A DNA stretch of 64,000 nucleotides, taken from contig CACLZM010000005.1 of NCBI GenBank assembly GCA_902611415.1, forward strand, positions 56,586-120,585. The letters are read 5' to 3'. Positions 39,686 to 48,881 of this stretch are shown in pieces. The position numbers and the translations under genes are program-made. The first letter of the stretch is position 1; the number at the start of each line of letters is the position of its first letter. The notes beneath the pieces are model-generated. The model saw only the letters and a list, made by a program, of their open reading frames with translations, did not search any database and had not been told where the DNA came from. This stretch comes from an uncultured Alphaproteobacteria bacterium. GTDB lineage: Bacteria; Pseudomonadota; Alphaproteobacteria; HIMB59.

Positions 39686-40984
39686 ATGCAAAAATTTAAT
39701 AAAAAAGAATATATTGAGTCAATAAAATCTCTTCATTCTGCAGATCAAGCAGATAGTATTGAAAGTCTCCCAAACGAAATACAGTCGTCTGTTCTACGAA
39801 CACATACTAAAAACTTTCACCCAGATTTTATTGCCTACTTACGTGAAGAAACGCGTGATGATATTTTGCATATGATACCCAAAAAACAATTGGTTAATTT
39901 AATTAAATATCTTGATTTAGATGATGCGGTTGAAATCCTTGGTGACTTTGAAACTAAAGAATTAGTTCAAATACTTTCCAAGCTTGGATTTCAGCAAAGA
40001 GAAAGAATTGAGGAAAGCTTACAGTATGATGAAAATTCTGCTGGCAGGCTCATGAATAGAGACTATCTTTCTATAAAATCTAATTTAACAGTTGGTGAAT
40101 TAATTGATCAGTTAAGGAATTCTCGAAGAGGTCCTAAAGATTTTTATAATATATTTATTGTTGATGACCAAAATATTCCTATAGGCTATATCCCTTCTGG
40201 AAGAGTACTTAGATCAAAAAGATCAAAAAAATTAAAAGATATTATATATAAAGATATACATACTATTAAATCTGATGAAAAGATTGAAGATATCGCCTAC
40301 ACCTTTAGACAGTATGGCTTGGTTTCTGCACCTGTCGTAAATTTAGATAATAAAATGATAGGTATCATGACAGTTGATGATGTTGTTGAAATTGATCACG
40401 AAGAGTCAGAGGATGATATGAGAAAGTTGGGAGGTTTGTTTGTAAATGACTTTTATAAAGGTGCTTTTACATCAGCTACATCTAGATTTATATGGTTGGG
40501 TTTAAACTTATTGACAGCCATATTAGCATCACTCGTTATAGATATATATTCAGACCAATTACAGCAAATGATAGCGATTGCAGTCCTGATGCCTATAGTA
40601 GCTTCAATGGGTGGTAATGCAGGCACACAAGCTATGACCATATATGTGAGAGCTATTGCCACAAAAGATATTAATAATTCAAACTATATTAAATTGGTTG
40701 TTAAAGAATTCTTAATTGGAAGTATCAATGGTTTTGCACTTTCTTTAATAATGGGATTAATAGCTTATTATTGGTTTGATAGTCTTGTATTAGCATTTGC
40801 CATATCTTTTGCTATTTTAATAAACTTAGGATTTGCTTGTTTAGTAGGCATAATTATCCCAATTACAATTAATAAAATGAAAATAGACCCTGCCTTGGCA
40901 TCTGGAATTGTTCTTACAACTTTCACAGATGTATTTGGATTTTTATCATTTTTATCAATTGCAACTTACATATTAAATTTATAG
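39686..40984 (+). CDS. mgtE: Magnesium transporter MgtE
   Basis: A 432-residue MgtE channel. The order is a cytoplasmic N-domain of helical repeats (about 1-120, with DDAVEILGDFE), a CBS pair (about 125-245, RLMNRDYLSIKSNLTVGELI and MTVDDVVEIDHEE), a connecting helix, and five membrane helices containing VASMGGNAGTQAMTIYVRAIA, the pore signature. The CBS and N-domains close the pore when magnesium is plentiful. It starts 14 bases after tRNA-Leu, so it is probably co-transcribed with the tRNA, and no magnesium riboswitch can fit between them. Confidence 0.94.
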   Translation: MQKFNKKEYIESIKSLHSADQADSIESLPNEIQSSVLRTHTKNFHPDFIAYLREETRDDILHMIPKKQLVNLIKYLDLDDAVEILGDFETKELVQILSKLGFQQRERIEESLQYDENSAGRLMNRDYLSIKSNLTVGELIDQLRNSRRGPKDFYNIFIVDDQNIPIGYIPSGRVLRSKRSKKLKDIIYKDIHTIKSDEKIEDIAYTFRQYGLVSAPVVNLDNKMIGIMTVDDVVEIDHEESEDDMRKLGGLFVNDFYKGAFTSATSRFIWLGLNLLTAILASLVIDIYSDQLQQMIAIAVLMPIVASMGGNAGTQAMTIYVRAIATKDINNSNYIKLVVKEFLIGSINGFALSLIMGLIAYYWFDSLVLAFAISFAILINLGFACLVGIIIPITINKMKIDPALASGIVLTTFTDVFGFLSFLSIATYILNL

Positions 40985-40993
40985 TTTATTTCG

Positions 40994-42388
40994 ATGATCA
41001 ACGTTGAAATACTTAGAGAATACGATATCAGGGGCATTTATAAAAAGACATTAAAATTAGAAGATGTACAAAATATTGCAAAAAAAATCTCAAATATAAT
41101 TTCTAAAATAAATACTCCTAAAATCATTATAGGTCATGATGGAAGATTATCTTCCTTAGAAATTAAAAATAAACTTATTTATACCTTCAGAAGACATGGT
41201 GTTGACGTAGTAGACATTTCATTAATACCAACACCAGTAAGTTATTATGCTACAAAAAAACTAAATATTCCGAATCTAATTATGATTACAGGTTCTCATA
41301 ATCCAAAAGAATATAACGGATTAAAAATAATAATTAATAATAAACCTTTTTTTGGAGAAAAGATAAAATCTTTAAATGATATAGAAGATGCCCCTTTATC
41401 CTCAACAACAGGTCAAATAACATTTAAAGATGTTATTTCTCCTTATACAAGGGAAATTATTTCACAATTTAATAATTTAGATAAGCTTAAAATAGTTTGG
41501 GATCCAGGAAATGGAGCCATTGCACCAATAATTCATAAAATTATTAATTCTATAAAAGGAACAAATATTATTTTAAATAGAAGTATAAATGGTAATTTTC
41601 CAAATCATCACCCTGATCCAACAATTAAGAAAAATATTATTCAGATATCAAACTATATTAAAGAAAAACATTTTGATTTAGGTATTGCTTTTGATGGTGA
41701 TGGTGATCGAATTGGAATATTGGACAATAACGGTGAATTAATTTACTCAGATATAATTTTTTTACTTTTGTCTCTCGATTTATTAAAAGAAAAAAAAGAT
41801 TTAGTTGCTATAGCTGACGTAAAATGTAGTAAAATACTCTTTGATACACTTAAAAGTAAAGGTGTAGACATTCATATGTCAAAAACTGGACATTCTCTTA
41901 TCAAAGAAATGATATCTTCCAAAAATGCAGATATAGCGGGTGAAATGAGTGGGCATATTTTTTTTAATTATAAATATTATGGATATGATGATGCTATATA
42001 TGCTTCTTTGAAATTAATTAGGTTACTCAATAATACAAAAAAATCGTTAAATGAATTAACAAGTGCATATAGGAAATCAACATCAACACCTGAGATAAAG
42101 TTATATTGTGAAGAAAAAATTAAATTTAGTCTTTTGGATAAAATAGTAGATGATATTCCTAAGCACTACGATAATGGAGCTAATTTAATTAAAATTGATG
42201 GTGTAAGGCTGGAAACTGAAAATTTTTGGTTCCTTCTAAGAGCTTCAAATACTCAAAATTGTATAGTATTTAGACTAGAACACTTTATCAAAGAGAAATT
42301 TAAAGATGAATTAGTTAAGTTAATATCAATTCTTGAGCCATACTCATTAGATATAAAAGAATTAACTAGTTTTAATCAAACAATCTAA
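40994..42388 (+). CDS. Phosphomannomutase/phosphoglucomutase
   Basis: A 464-residue alpha-D-phosphohexomutase. The phosphoserine loop is TGSHNPKEYNG with S101, the metal site is DGDGDR (D234, D236, D238), the sugar-binding loop GEMSGH and the phosphate-binding RASNT near the C-terminus are all present. It interconverts 1- and 6-phosphates of mannose or glucose for envelope polysaccharide and nucleotide sugar synthesis; dual specificity of the AlgC/ManB kind is likely but not decided by sequence. It converges on the D,D-carboxypeptidase gene with a 27-base overlap. Confidence 0.9.
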   Translation: MINVEILREYDIRGIYKKTLKLEDVQNIAKKISNIISKINTPKIIIGHDGRLSSLEIKNKLIYTFRRHGVDVVDISLIPTPVSYYATKKLNIPNLIMITGSHNPKEYNGLKIIINNKPFFGEKIKSLNDIEDAPLSSTTGQITFKDVISPYTREIISQFNNLDKLKIVWDPGNGAIAPIIHKIINSIKGTNIILNRSINGNFPNHHPDPTIKKNIIQISNYIKEKHFDLGIAFDGDGDRIGILDNNGELIYSDIIFLLLSLDLLKEKKDLVAIADVKCSKILFDTLKSKGVDIHMSKTGHSLIKEMISSKNADIAGEMSGHIFFNYKYYGYDDAIYASLKLIRLLNNTKKSLNELTSAYRKSTSTPEIKLYCEEKIKFSLLDKIVDDIPKHYDNGANLIKIDGVRLETENFWFLLRASNTQNCIVFRLEHFIKEKFKDELVKLISILEPYSLDIKELTSFNQTI

Positions 42389-43426
42389 TTTATTTAATTT
42401 AATTTCATTACATAAGTTTTTTGCTGTTCGATGATCATCAACATTAATATAGCTTATAAAATATCTACCTTTTTTTTTAATTTGATGCTCAAAACTTCTA
42501 AGTATTTTTATTTTATTTTTAAGTAAAGTAATATGCATCTTTGATTTACTGATCTTTTTGAAAGAGGATGTCTGAACTATATAATTACTAGAACTTTTAT
42601 TTTCTTTTTTAATAGTTAATTTTTTAGGTTCTTCATTTTTGGATGAACCTTTATTTGTATATTTATTCATAAGAAAATTAATTTTATTATTTCTTTCTTT
42701 AGCAGAGTTTCCTCCAAAATATATACCTAATAAATATTTATCACCATTTATCGATAGTAGTGATATCTGAAAACCTGATTTTCTTGTATAGCCAGTTTTT
42801 AGACCAATGTAATGATCATATTTTTTTAATAATGTATTATGAGTTGTATAATTATTACCTTTTATTTTAACTTTTGTTTTTTTAAATCGATGTAAGTGCT
42901 CAGGAAAATCTGCAATTATTCTAGAACTCAATTTAAATATATCATAAGCAGTCGATAAATTAGATTTATTGGGAAGACCATGAGGATTTGCAAAATTTGT
43001 GTTTTCTAATTTTAATGCCTTTGCATATTTATTCATTTTAAGAACAAATTTTCTTTCAGTGCCAGATATTTTTTCAGCTATTGCAACAGCTGCATCATTC
43101 GCTGATTTTATTATTAATGAGTCAATCAATTCATCTACTGTGATGAAATCATTTTCTGCTATACCTAATCTAGATGGTTGTTGATAAGTTGCATGTTTAG
43201 AAAAGTAAATACGATCATTTATGTCAATATTTTTTAATCTTAGTTCGTCAAATAAAATGTAAAGTGTCATTATTTTAGTAAGCGATGCAGGATAATTCAT
43301 TGTATCCTTATTGACTTCGAAATATATTTCTTGTGATATTGGATTTCCTATAACGCTAGCAATTTTAGCAAATAAGGGATGTGATAAATTGACTATTAAA
43401 ATCAATGTAATAAGTATTATTCTCAT
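42362..43426 (-). CDS. D-alanyl-D-alanine carboxypeptidase (DacA/DacC-like) with SPOR domain
   Basis: Trims the terminal D-alanine of peptidoglycan stem peptides in the periplasm. 354 residues: a signal peptide (about 1-20, ending LFA), then the penicillin-binding motifs S48-LT-K51, S108-A-N110 and K210-T-G, and a C-terminal SPOR-like domain (about 280-352) of the kind that binds denuded glycan at the division site. The usual DacA dimer domain and amphipathic anchor are replaced by SPOR, a known alphaproteobacterial arrangement. It is divergent from NDUFA12 with 27 bases between starts. Confidence 0.9.
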   Translation of the reverse strand: MRIILITLILIVNLSHPLFAKIASVIGNPISQEIYFEVNKDTMNYPASLTKIMTLYILFDELRLKNIDINDRIYFSKHATYQQPSRLGIAENDFITVDELIDSLIIKSANDAAVAIAEKISGTERKFVLKMNKYAKALKLENTNFANPHGLPNKSNLSTAYDIFKLSSRIIADFPEHLHRFKKTKVKIKGNNYTTHNTLLKKYDHYIGLKTGYTRKSGFQISLLSINGDKYLLGIYFGGNSAKERNNKINFLMNKYTNKGSSKNEEPKKLTIKKENKSSSNYIVQTSSFKKISKSKMHITLLKNKIKILRSFEHQIKKKGRYFISYINVDDHRTAKNLCNEIKLNKLDCLIKTS

Positions 43427-43442
43427 AAAGTTATTAATTTGC

Positions 43443-43448
43443 TATAAT
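43443..43448 (+). promoter_or_regulatory. Extended -10 promoter element (TGCTATAAT) for the NDUFA12 gene
   Basis: A perfect TATAAT preceded by TGC lies five bases before the ATG at 43454. The transcription start would coincide with the start codon, giving a leaderless message. No clear -35 is needed for an extended -10 promoter. Confidence 0.5.
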
Positions 43449-43453
43449 TAGAT

Positions 43454-43762
43454 ATGTCTCTCGGTTTTAAATTATATTCTTTTTTTAATGGTAATCTTGT
43501 TCACCAAGATTCGCTAGGTAATAAATATTACCATGATAAAAATAATCCCTTAAAAAGATGGGTAGTTTATGCGCCTGGTTTTGGACCTGAGTCTTTACCT
43601 ACACATTTTCATAACTGGTTACATAACACATCTGATGATATTTCAGCCATTCAACTTGAAGAAAGCAATCAAGAAGACTTGGTAAAAAGAAGAGTCCAAA
43701 AACATTCAGTAAAACATAAAAAGAACATTTCTAAGGGATATAACAGTTGGCAGCCAAAATAG
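43454..43762 (+). CDS. NDUFA12-family complex I accessory protein
   Basis: 102 residues. The core KYYHDKNNPLKRWVVYAPGFGPESLPTHFHNWLHNTSDD is the NDUFA12/B17.2 signature shared by mitochondria and alphaproteobacteria. The family member is a peripheral supernumerary subunit or assembly factor of NADH:ubiquinone oxidoreductase. No nuo genes are in the window, which is usual because this gene travels with MCE/DUF2155 genes. It overlaps the next gene by 16 bases. Confidence 0.88.
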   Translation: MSLGFKLYSFFNGNLVHQDSLGNKYYHDKNNPLKRWVVYAPGFGPESLPTHFHNWLHNTSDDISAIQLEESNQEDLVKRRVQKHSVKHKKNISKGYNSWQPK

Positions 43763-44211
43763 TTAGTGAAATAGATTTTTACGACTCAACATACCATTTT
43801 AAAATTGGTATTATTTTTACTATTGTTTTGTTGTTTATTATCTTTTTTTTTAAAAATTTTAGCAATAATAATAACTCTATCCCTTTTGTAGCTTATTTTA
43901 ATTATGTTGAAGGTATTAATTATAATACCGAAGTTAAATTAGCAGGTATTAAAATAGGTGATGTAAATAAAATTATAGTTTCATCAGATGGTATTACTGT
44001 TAAAGGTTTAATCGATAAAAAGTATAACATTCCTGAAGACTCAATTATAAAAATTAAGAGTGAAGGGATATTTGGGAGTAAATCTTTAAATATTGAGCCA
44101 GGATTTGGTGATTATTTAGATAAATCTAATCAACAATATATATTTAATCAATCTCAAGACTCATATTCAGTTGATATGTTCCTAAGATATTTAATTGGAA
44201 TAAATGAATAA
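43747..44211 (+). CDS. MCE (MlaD-type) protein A, TTG start
   Basis: 154 residues: an N-terminal transmembrane helix (about 18-36) and one MCE domain (NYVEGINYNTEVKLAGIKIGDVNKI, then GIFGSKSLNIEPG). MCE proteins form hexameric rings that carry lipids between membranes. The TTG start at 43747 is the only usable one; AGGG lies about 10 bases upstream. It overlaps the NDUFA12 gene by 16 bases and the second MCE gene by eight. No MlaE permease or MlaF ATPase is in the window, so the partner transporter must be elsewhere or absent. Confidence 0.85.
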   Translation: MAAKIVSEIDFYDSTYHFKIGIIFTIVLLFIIFFFKNFSNNNNSIPFVAYFNYVEGINYNTEVKLAGIKIGDVNKIIVSSDGITVKGLIDKKYNIPEDSIIKIKSEGIFGSKSLNIEPGFGDYLDKSNQQYIFNQSQDSYSVDMFLRYLIGINE

Positions 44212-44644
44212 AAATACTAATTTAGAATTTTTAATTGGATTATTCATACTAGTAATCTCAATAAGTTCTTTTTTTTACTTTGCCACTAAAATAAATTTTT
44301 TTAATAAAATTGAGACCCTTCAAATCAACTCTAGTTTTTTTGATATAGGTAATACAAGTATTGGTAACGATGTTAAAATTAACGGTGTCAAAGTAGGAGA
44401 GGTATCAAATATAAAATTAGACAAAGAAAATTATATGGCTGTGATTACTTCTTCTATCGAAAAAAGTATTAAAATACCTAATGACTCTGTGTTTAAAATA
44501 TCTAATAATGGATTTATAGGTAATTCGTATATTGAAATTCAATTAGGAAATAGTAAGGAAATATTAAAAAATAATGATTACTCAGTTAATAATATCGATC
44601 CAGTCTCTTTGGAAGAAATTATTAATAATTTTATTTTTAAATAG
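44204..44644 (+). CDS. MCE (MlaD-type) protein B
   Basis: 146 residues with an N-terminal transmembrane helix (about 8-27) and one MCE domain (FFDIGNTSIGNDVKINGVKVGEVSNI, then GFIGNSYIEIQLG). It resembles the preceding gene in layout but only moderately in sequence, so the pair is an old duplication or two distinct subunits. Overlaps of eight bases before and 71 bases after suggest tight co-translation. Together the two could build a mixed ring; that is inference. Confidence 0.85.
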   Translation: MNKNTNLEFLIGLFILVISISSFFYFATKINFFNKIETLQINSSFFDIGNTSIGNDVKINGVKVGEVSNIKLDKENYMAVITSSIEKSIKIPNDSVFKISNNGFIGNSYIEIQLGNSKEILKNNDYSVNNIDPVSLEEIINNFIFK

Positions 44645-44939
44645 TTTTCTTTTTTTTCATACATTAGCAGAAGAAACTAAAAACATAAAGTTGCTTATAT
44701 TAGATAAATCCTCATCATCAAAATATGAACTTGAATTTTCTAACAAGTACCAATTTAGAAATTTATCTTTTGAACTAGTATCATGTATAGATATTGAATT
44801 TGATAAATATCTTGACACAGCTGCCTTAATAAAGATTTTTCAAAATGATAATATATTTATTGGTTGGTTTTTTAAATATACAGATGAATTGAATGTTTAT
44901 TCTAATAAAATATATGAGATTTCATTAACAGATTGCTAA
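44574..44939 (+). CDS. DUF2155-family secreted protein
   Basis: 121 residues. A signal peptide is visible (basic-hydrophobic LWKKLLIILFLNSFLFFHTLA, about 12-32, shown here in part), followed by the DUF2155 core with TAALIKIFQNDNIFIGWFF and a final YEISLTDC. The family is confined largely to alphaproteobacteria and has no settled function. The ATG at 44574 is the only usual start in frame, so the first 71 bases, including part of the signal peptide, are read in a second frame of the MCE gene. It converges on accC with a four-base overlap. Confidence 0.8.
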   Translation: MITQLIISIQSLWKKLLIILFLNSFLFFHTLAEETKNIKLLILDKSSSSKYELEFSNKYQFRNLSFELVSCIDIEFDKYLDTAALIKIFQNDNIFIGWFFKYTDELNVYSNKIYEISLTDC

Positions 44940-46279
44940 TTAAATTTAGAAATATTTTTCTCTAGCCAATTTGTATTATAAATGCCACTTATAAAATCTT
45001 TCTGATTTAAAATCCATTTGTGTAATTCAATGTTTGTGTCTATACCATCTATAATAATTTCTTCTAACGATCTTTTCATTACTGATATAGCTTCATTTCT
45101 ATCTTTTCCTTTTGATATAATTTTTAATACTAGACTGTCATAGTGAGGATTCACTTTGTAATTTGTGTATAAGGCTGTATCTACTCTTATTCCCCTTCCT
45201 CCTGGTACATTTATAAAGTTAACCATTCCAGGACTTGGAGAAAAATCTTTTGCATTCTCTGCATTGATCCTACATTCAATTGTGTGGTTTCTTCTTATCA
45301 AATTTGTAAGATCAACTTTATGACCTGCTGCAACCATTATTTGATATTTGACCAAGTCAATGTCAAATGCTTCCTCAGTTACAGGGTGTTCCACCTGAAG
45401 TCTTGTATTCATTTCAATAAAAAATATTTCATTGTCCTGATATAAAAATTCTAAGGTGCCCAAGCCCTCATATTTATTTTTAAGAAGTAAGTTTTTAATA
45501 TTTTTTTCTATTACTTTTAAATTATTAATTTTTACAAACTCGGATGGAATTTCTTCGATGATTTTTTGATTTTTACGTTGGATAGAGCAATCTCTTTGCC
45601 CGATTATTTCTGCGTAATTATTTTTTGGATCTGAAATTACTTGAAATTCAATATGTTTTGCATTGGTTAAAAATTTTTCTGCATACATAGTGTCATCTCC
45701 AAAGTAATTTTTTGCTTCTGATTTTAGTTGAGAAAAGAATTTATCTATTTCATTTTTATTATTAAAAACTCTCATACCTTTACCACCACCTCCATAGGAA
45801 GCTTTTATAACAATTGGCATCCCAATTTCATCTGCAATTTTATGTGCATCACTTAAATTTTCTATATTTTTTGAAATTTTATTTCCTAAAATAGGTAATT
45901 TATTATCATTTGCTAAATTTAATGCATTGCTTTTATTACCTAACTCTAATATAGACTTTGAACTTGGCCCTATAAACTTCACCTTGTGTGAACTTAATAT
46001 TTGTGAAAATTTATCATTTTCACTTAAAAAACCATAGCCTGGATGAACAGCATCAGCGCCAGTTATTTCAATGGCACTGATTATACTAGGAATGTTTAAA
46101 TAACTCCCATTTGGTAGAGCGCTACCTACACAAATACTTTCATCAGCAAGTTTAACATGCATTGCATCTGTATCTACATTTGAGTGAATAGCTACTGTTT
46201 TGATATCAAGCTCTTTACATGCTCTAATAATTCGAACAGCAATTTCTCCTCTATTAGCTACTAATATTTTTTTAAACAA
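44936..46279 (-). CDS. accC: Acetyl-CoA carboxylase biotin carboxylase subunit
   Basis: Carboxylates the biotin of AccB with ATP and bicarbonate, the first step of fatty-acid synthesis. 447 residues with the N-terminal FKKILVANRGEIAVRIIRAC, the glycine-rich ATP-grasp loop KASYGGGGKGMRVF, EKFLTNAKHIEFQV, the catalytic EMNTRLQVEHPVTE and a final carboxylase C-domain. It follows accB directly (adjacent codons). In many alphaproteobacteria an aat gene lies between accC and DUF2155; it is missing here. Confidence 0.97.
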   Translation of the reverse strand: MFKKILVANRGEIAVRIIRACKELDIKTVAIHSNVDTDAMHVKLADESICVGSALPNGSYLNIPSIISAIEITGADAVHPGYGFLSENDKFSQILSSHKVKFIGPSSKSILELGNKSNALNLANDNKLPILGNKISKNIENLSDAHKIADEIGMPIVIKASYGGGGKGMRVFNNKNEIDKFFSQLKSEAKNYFGDDTMYAEKFLTNAKHIEFQVISDPKNNYAEIIGQRDCSIQRKNQKIIEEIPSEFVKINNLKVIEKNIKNLLLKNKYEGLGTLEFLYQDNEIFFIEMNTRLQVEHPVTEEAFDIDLVKYQIMVAAGHKVDLTNLIRRNHTIECRINAENAKDFSPSPGMVNFINVPGGRGIRVDTALYTNYKVNPHYDSLVLKIISKGKDRNEAISVMKRSLEEIIIDGIDTNIELHKWILNQKDFISGIYNTNWLEKNISKFN

Positions 46280-46705
46280 TTATGATATTTCGAAGAGAGG
46301 TTGACCAAATTCAACTGCCTCTCCATTTTTAACCATTATTGACTTAATAGTACAATCTCTGTCAGATTTAATTTCATTAAAGGTTTTCATAGCTTCAATT
46401 AAACAAATTGTATCTCCTTTTTTAATTTTTTGGCCTTTTTTTGCAAAAGGTGGCGAGCTAGGCTTTGGTGTTAAATAAATAATACCTACCATAGGACTGT
46501 CAATACTTATTAAACTATCATTTATTTTGCTATCTATGTTTTGATTATGTGTGGGTGAAATATTTTGATTTGTACTATGATTTAAAGAGTTGTTAGTTAC
46601 TTCAATAGTATTGGTCTTATTTGATAATTTAATTGATACTAAATTGTTATCCTTTATTTTTTTTATTAAAAATTCGATTGCTTCATTAATTTTTTTATCT
46701 AACAT
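46280..46705 (-). CDS. accB: Acetyl-CoA carboxylase biotin carboxyl carrier protein
   Basis: 141 residues. A variable N-terminal half with an Asn/Ser/Thr-rich linker (about 30-65) is followed by the biotinyl domain SPMVGIIYL...FAKKGQKIKKGDTICLIEAMKTFNEI, with the biotinylated lysine at K107. The motif EAMKTFN differs slightly from the common EAMKLMN. It leads the accBC pair. A TATATTAT stretch lies five to seven bases before its ATG on the minus strand, with no Shine-Dalgarno sequence. Confidence 0.95.
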   Translation of the reverse strand: MLDKKINEAIEFLIKKIKDNNLVSIKLSNKTNTIEVTNNSLNHSTNQNISPTHNQNIDSKINDSLISIDSPMVGIIYLTPKPSSPPFAKKGQKIKKGDTICLIEAMKTFNEIKSDRDCTIKSIMVKNGEAVEFGQPLFEIS

Positions 46706-46756
46706 TTCTTATAATATACCTGATAGATTACAAAATAAAACTCTTATATATACAAT

Positions 46757-47749
46757 CTATTTAAATTGTTTTGCTAACTTTAAATTTTGGTTAAAGTAAT
46801 TTGATTTAATATTTAAACCGTAACTCTTTTTTTTAATTTCTTCTATTCCATAATAGTTTAGTTGACCTACCAACTGACCATCTCTAATTATAAAGGGCGT
46901 ATCGTAAGCACGCAATTCAAGTACAGCTGGGGTGCCTGATTTGTTATTTCCAAACCCAGGGTCAAAAAATCCAGCATAGTGCACTCTAAAGTTTCCAAAA
47001 CTATCTTTATATGGTTCAAGTTCTGCTGCTTGGTTATTTTTGATAATTATTTTCTCTTTAGATCGAAGTATATAAAACTCATCTCTTTCAATTATAAAAT
47101 AATTATCTTCAGGTATAATTTTCTCCCAATATCTATCTAATTTATAAAAATTAATTTTATTTAAATCAATTGCCGAAGTAATTTTTTTAGCCTTATATGC
47201 TGTAATTTGATTTCTTTTGATTGATACAGATATATTTATTTGTTTAATTTTATCACTTATGTTTGAACCTTGGAAAAATCTTATTTGGTTTAATGATGTA
47301 TTTTTTCTTAAGATAATACTAAAAGATTGAGGAATAATTTCTAAATATAATTTACCATTGTAATTATAATTTATATAATCATATTCTTTCCCATTTTCAG
47401 TGATAACACGAGTAAAAATATCTAATCTACCAGTTGTACTTTTGGGGTTTGATTTCCCCATTATATTATTAGGTAAATTTAATTTTTCATTTAATTCGCA
47501 CAAATAAATACAATTTTTTTCTAAAAGAGTATTTTGGTTTAGATCAATCTTAAAAAGCGATAATTCTTTGATTACTTTTGATATCTTTATATCATTTGGA
47601 ATAAAAGAAGATTTTATTCGATAACACTTATTAGATAAAGTTAAGTCTAGTGAGGCTGGCTGTAGTTGATTATTAGTTAAAGGTTTATTTGAGTAAATTC
47701 TTTTTTTTTTGATAAGGGTTAATATTTGTTCTCTATTTAAATATGGCAT
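46757..47749 (-). CDS. dcd: 2'-deoxycytidine 5'-triphosphate deaminase, long alphaproteobacterial form
   Basis: 330 residues built from two Dcd/dUTPase-like repeats. The first carries QPASLDLTLSNKCYR and GKSNPKSTTGRLDIFTRV; the second has HYAGFFDPGFG and GTPAVLELRAYDTPFIIRDGQLVGQLNYYGI, the typical catalytic-glutamate and nucleotide-binding blocks. The enzyme supplies dUTP for thymidylate synthesis. The tandem-domain form is common in alphaproteobacteria. It overlaps the M48 protease gene by 17 bases at its 5' end, forming an operon with it and the RNase E/G gene. Confidence 0.85.
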   Translation of the reverse strand: MPYLNREQILTLIKKKRIYSNKPLTNNQLQPASLDLTLSNKCYRIKSSFIPNDIKISKVIKELSLFKIDLNQNTLLEKNCIYLCELNEKLNLPNNIMGKSNPKSTTGRLDIFTRVITENGKEYDYINYNYNGKLYLEIIPQSFSIILRKNTSLNQIRFFQGSNISDKIKQINISVSIKRNQITAYKAKKITSAIDLNKINFYKLDRYWEKIIPEDNYFIIERDEFYILRSKEKIIIKNNQAAELEPYKDSFGNFRVHYAGFFDPGFGNNKSGTPAVLELRAYDTPFIIRDGQLVGQLNYYGIEEIKKKSYGLNIKSNYFNQNLKLAKQFK

Positions 47750-48881
47750 TTGACTTATCTAGTGCGGGAATATATTTATTATCATACTTTTTACAAAAAA
47801 AATCAGATTTATTCTTTGAACTTATAGATTTGTAAAATTGACAAAAATAGAAGTTAGATAGATTATTATTGTTTATTTTACTATAATATTTCCCATATAT
47901 GTAACCATAGAAGTATTCATTCATTATATCTTTATCAAATTTTAGATCTTCAATAATTTCATACTTATCAAATAAATTATTATCTAATAAATAATTTATA
48001 TATTCAATTTTAAGAAATGAATTATTATTAATTAATAATAATTTCTGAAATTCATTATTCCAATTATCAACATAAATACCTTTTTTGAATGCCTCGTATT
48101 GAATTAATTGATTACTTATTTTATTTAATTTTTGCTCTTTATTAAAAATACCTTTTTCTAGATTTTTAAAAAAAATATTAAAAGATTGATTACCTGAATT
48201 AAAAGAATATTTTGATTTGATCCAATCAAATATTGCTGAATTTTCTGTATTCTTATAATTTAGATTTTTTAAATTATTTATTCTATCTAGGTTATTTGGA
48301 TGTGTTTGAAAGTAATTATTACTTTTTTTAACTGGTTGATTTAAAAATGAAATTAGCTCATATGTGCTAATTTTATTTTTTTTAATTTGTTCAATCATAA
48401 AATAATCAGCTTCGATTTCAAAATTTACTGAATATCTAGAAATTTCATTTACCAAATTATTATTTAGTGTAATGGAAGTGCCAATTGCTATATTTTCATT
48501 ATTTGTAAGCACAGCAAGCCCAATAGAAAATAAGTTATATAAGGCAATTTTATTTTTATTTTGTTGGATTTTAATCTTTTTTGAATTGAAATGTTTTTTT
48601 ATTATATGCCCATATTCATGTAAATATATAGCCTTAAGAGTATCTTCATTGTCTATTACTTCTAATAATCCAGTTGTAAAATAAATACTATCATTAAATA
48701 CAAAAGCATTTGCTGATTTATTCTCAATTAAATAAGTTTCTTTTTTATTAAGTTTTAAATCTTTAGCTAAGTTTGCAAAATAATCTTCAAATATAGGATC
48801 TCTTATAATCTCATAACAAAATATATTTTTAGAAATAAATATTAAATATATAATAAAAATAAAAGTATATTTATTTATCAA
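47733..48881 (-). CDS. M48-family metalloprotease, BepA-like, exported
   Basis: 382 residues. A signal peptide (about 1-22) precedes a zinc protease domain with LHEYGHIIKKHF (H88-E-Y-G-H92) and a third ligand in EIEADYFMI. The C-terminal 180 residues are helical and Asn/Lys-rich, like degenerate TPRs. BepA/YfgC relatives act on outer-membrane protein assembly in the periplasm. It overlaps the RNase E/G gene by 11 bases and the deaminase gene by 17. Confidence 0.87.
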   Translation of the reverse strand: MINKYTFIFIIYLIFISKNIFCYEIIRDPIFEDYFANLAKDLKLNKKETYLIENKSANAFVFNDSIYFTTGLLEVIDNEDTLKAIYLHEYGHIIKKHFNSKKIKIQQNKNKIALYNLFSIGLAVLTNNENIAIGTSITLNNNLVNEISRYSVNFEIEADYFMIEQIKKNKISTYELISFLNQPVKKSNNYFQTHPNNLDRINNLKNLNYKNTENSAIFDWIKSKYSFNSGNQSFNIFFKNLEKGIFNKEQKLNKISNQLIQYEAFKKGIYVDNWNNEFQKLLLINNNSFLKIEYINYLLDNNLFDKYEIIEDLKFDKDIMNEYFYGYIYGKYYSKINNNNLSNFYFCQFYKSISSKNKSDFFCKKYDNKYIPALDKSNAIFK

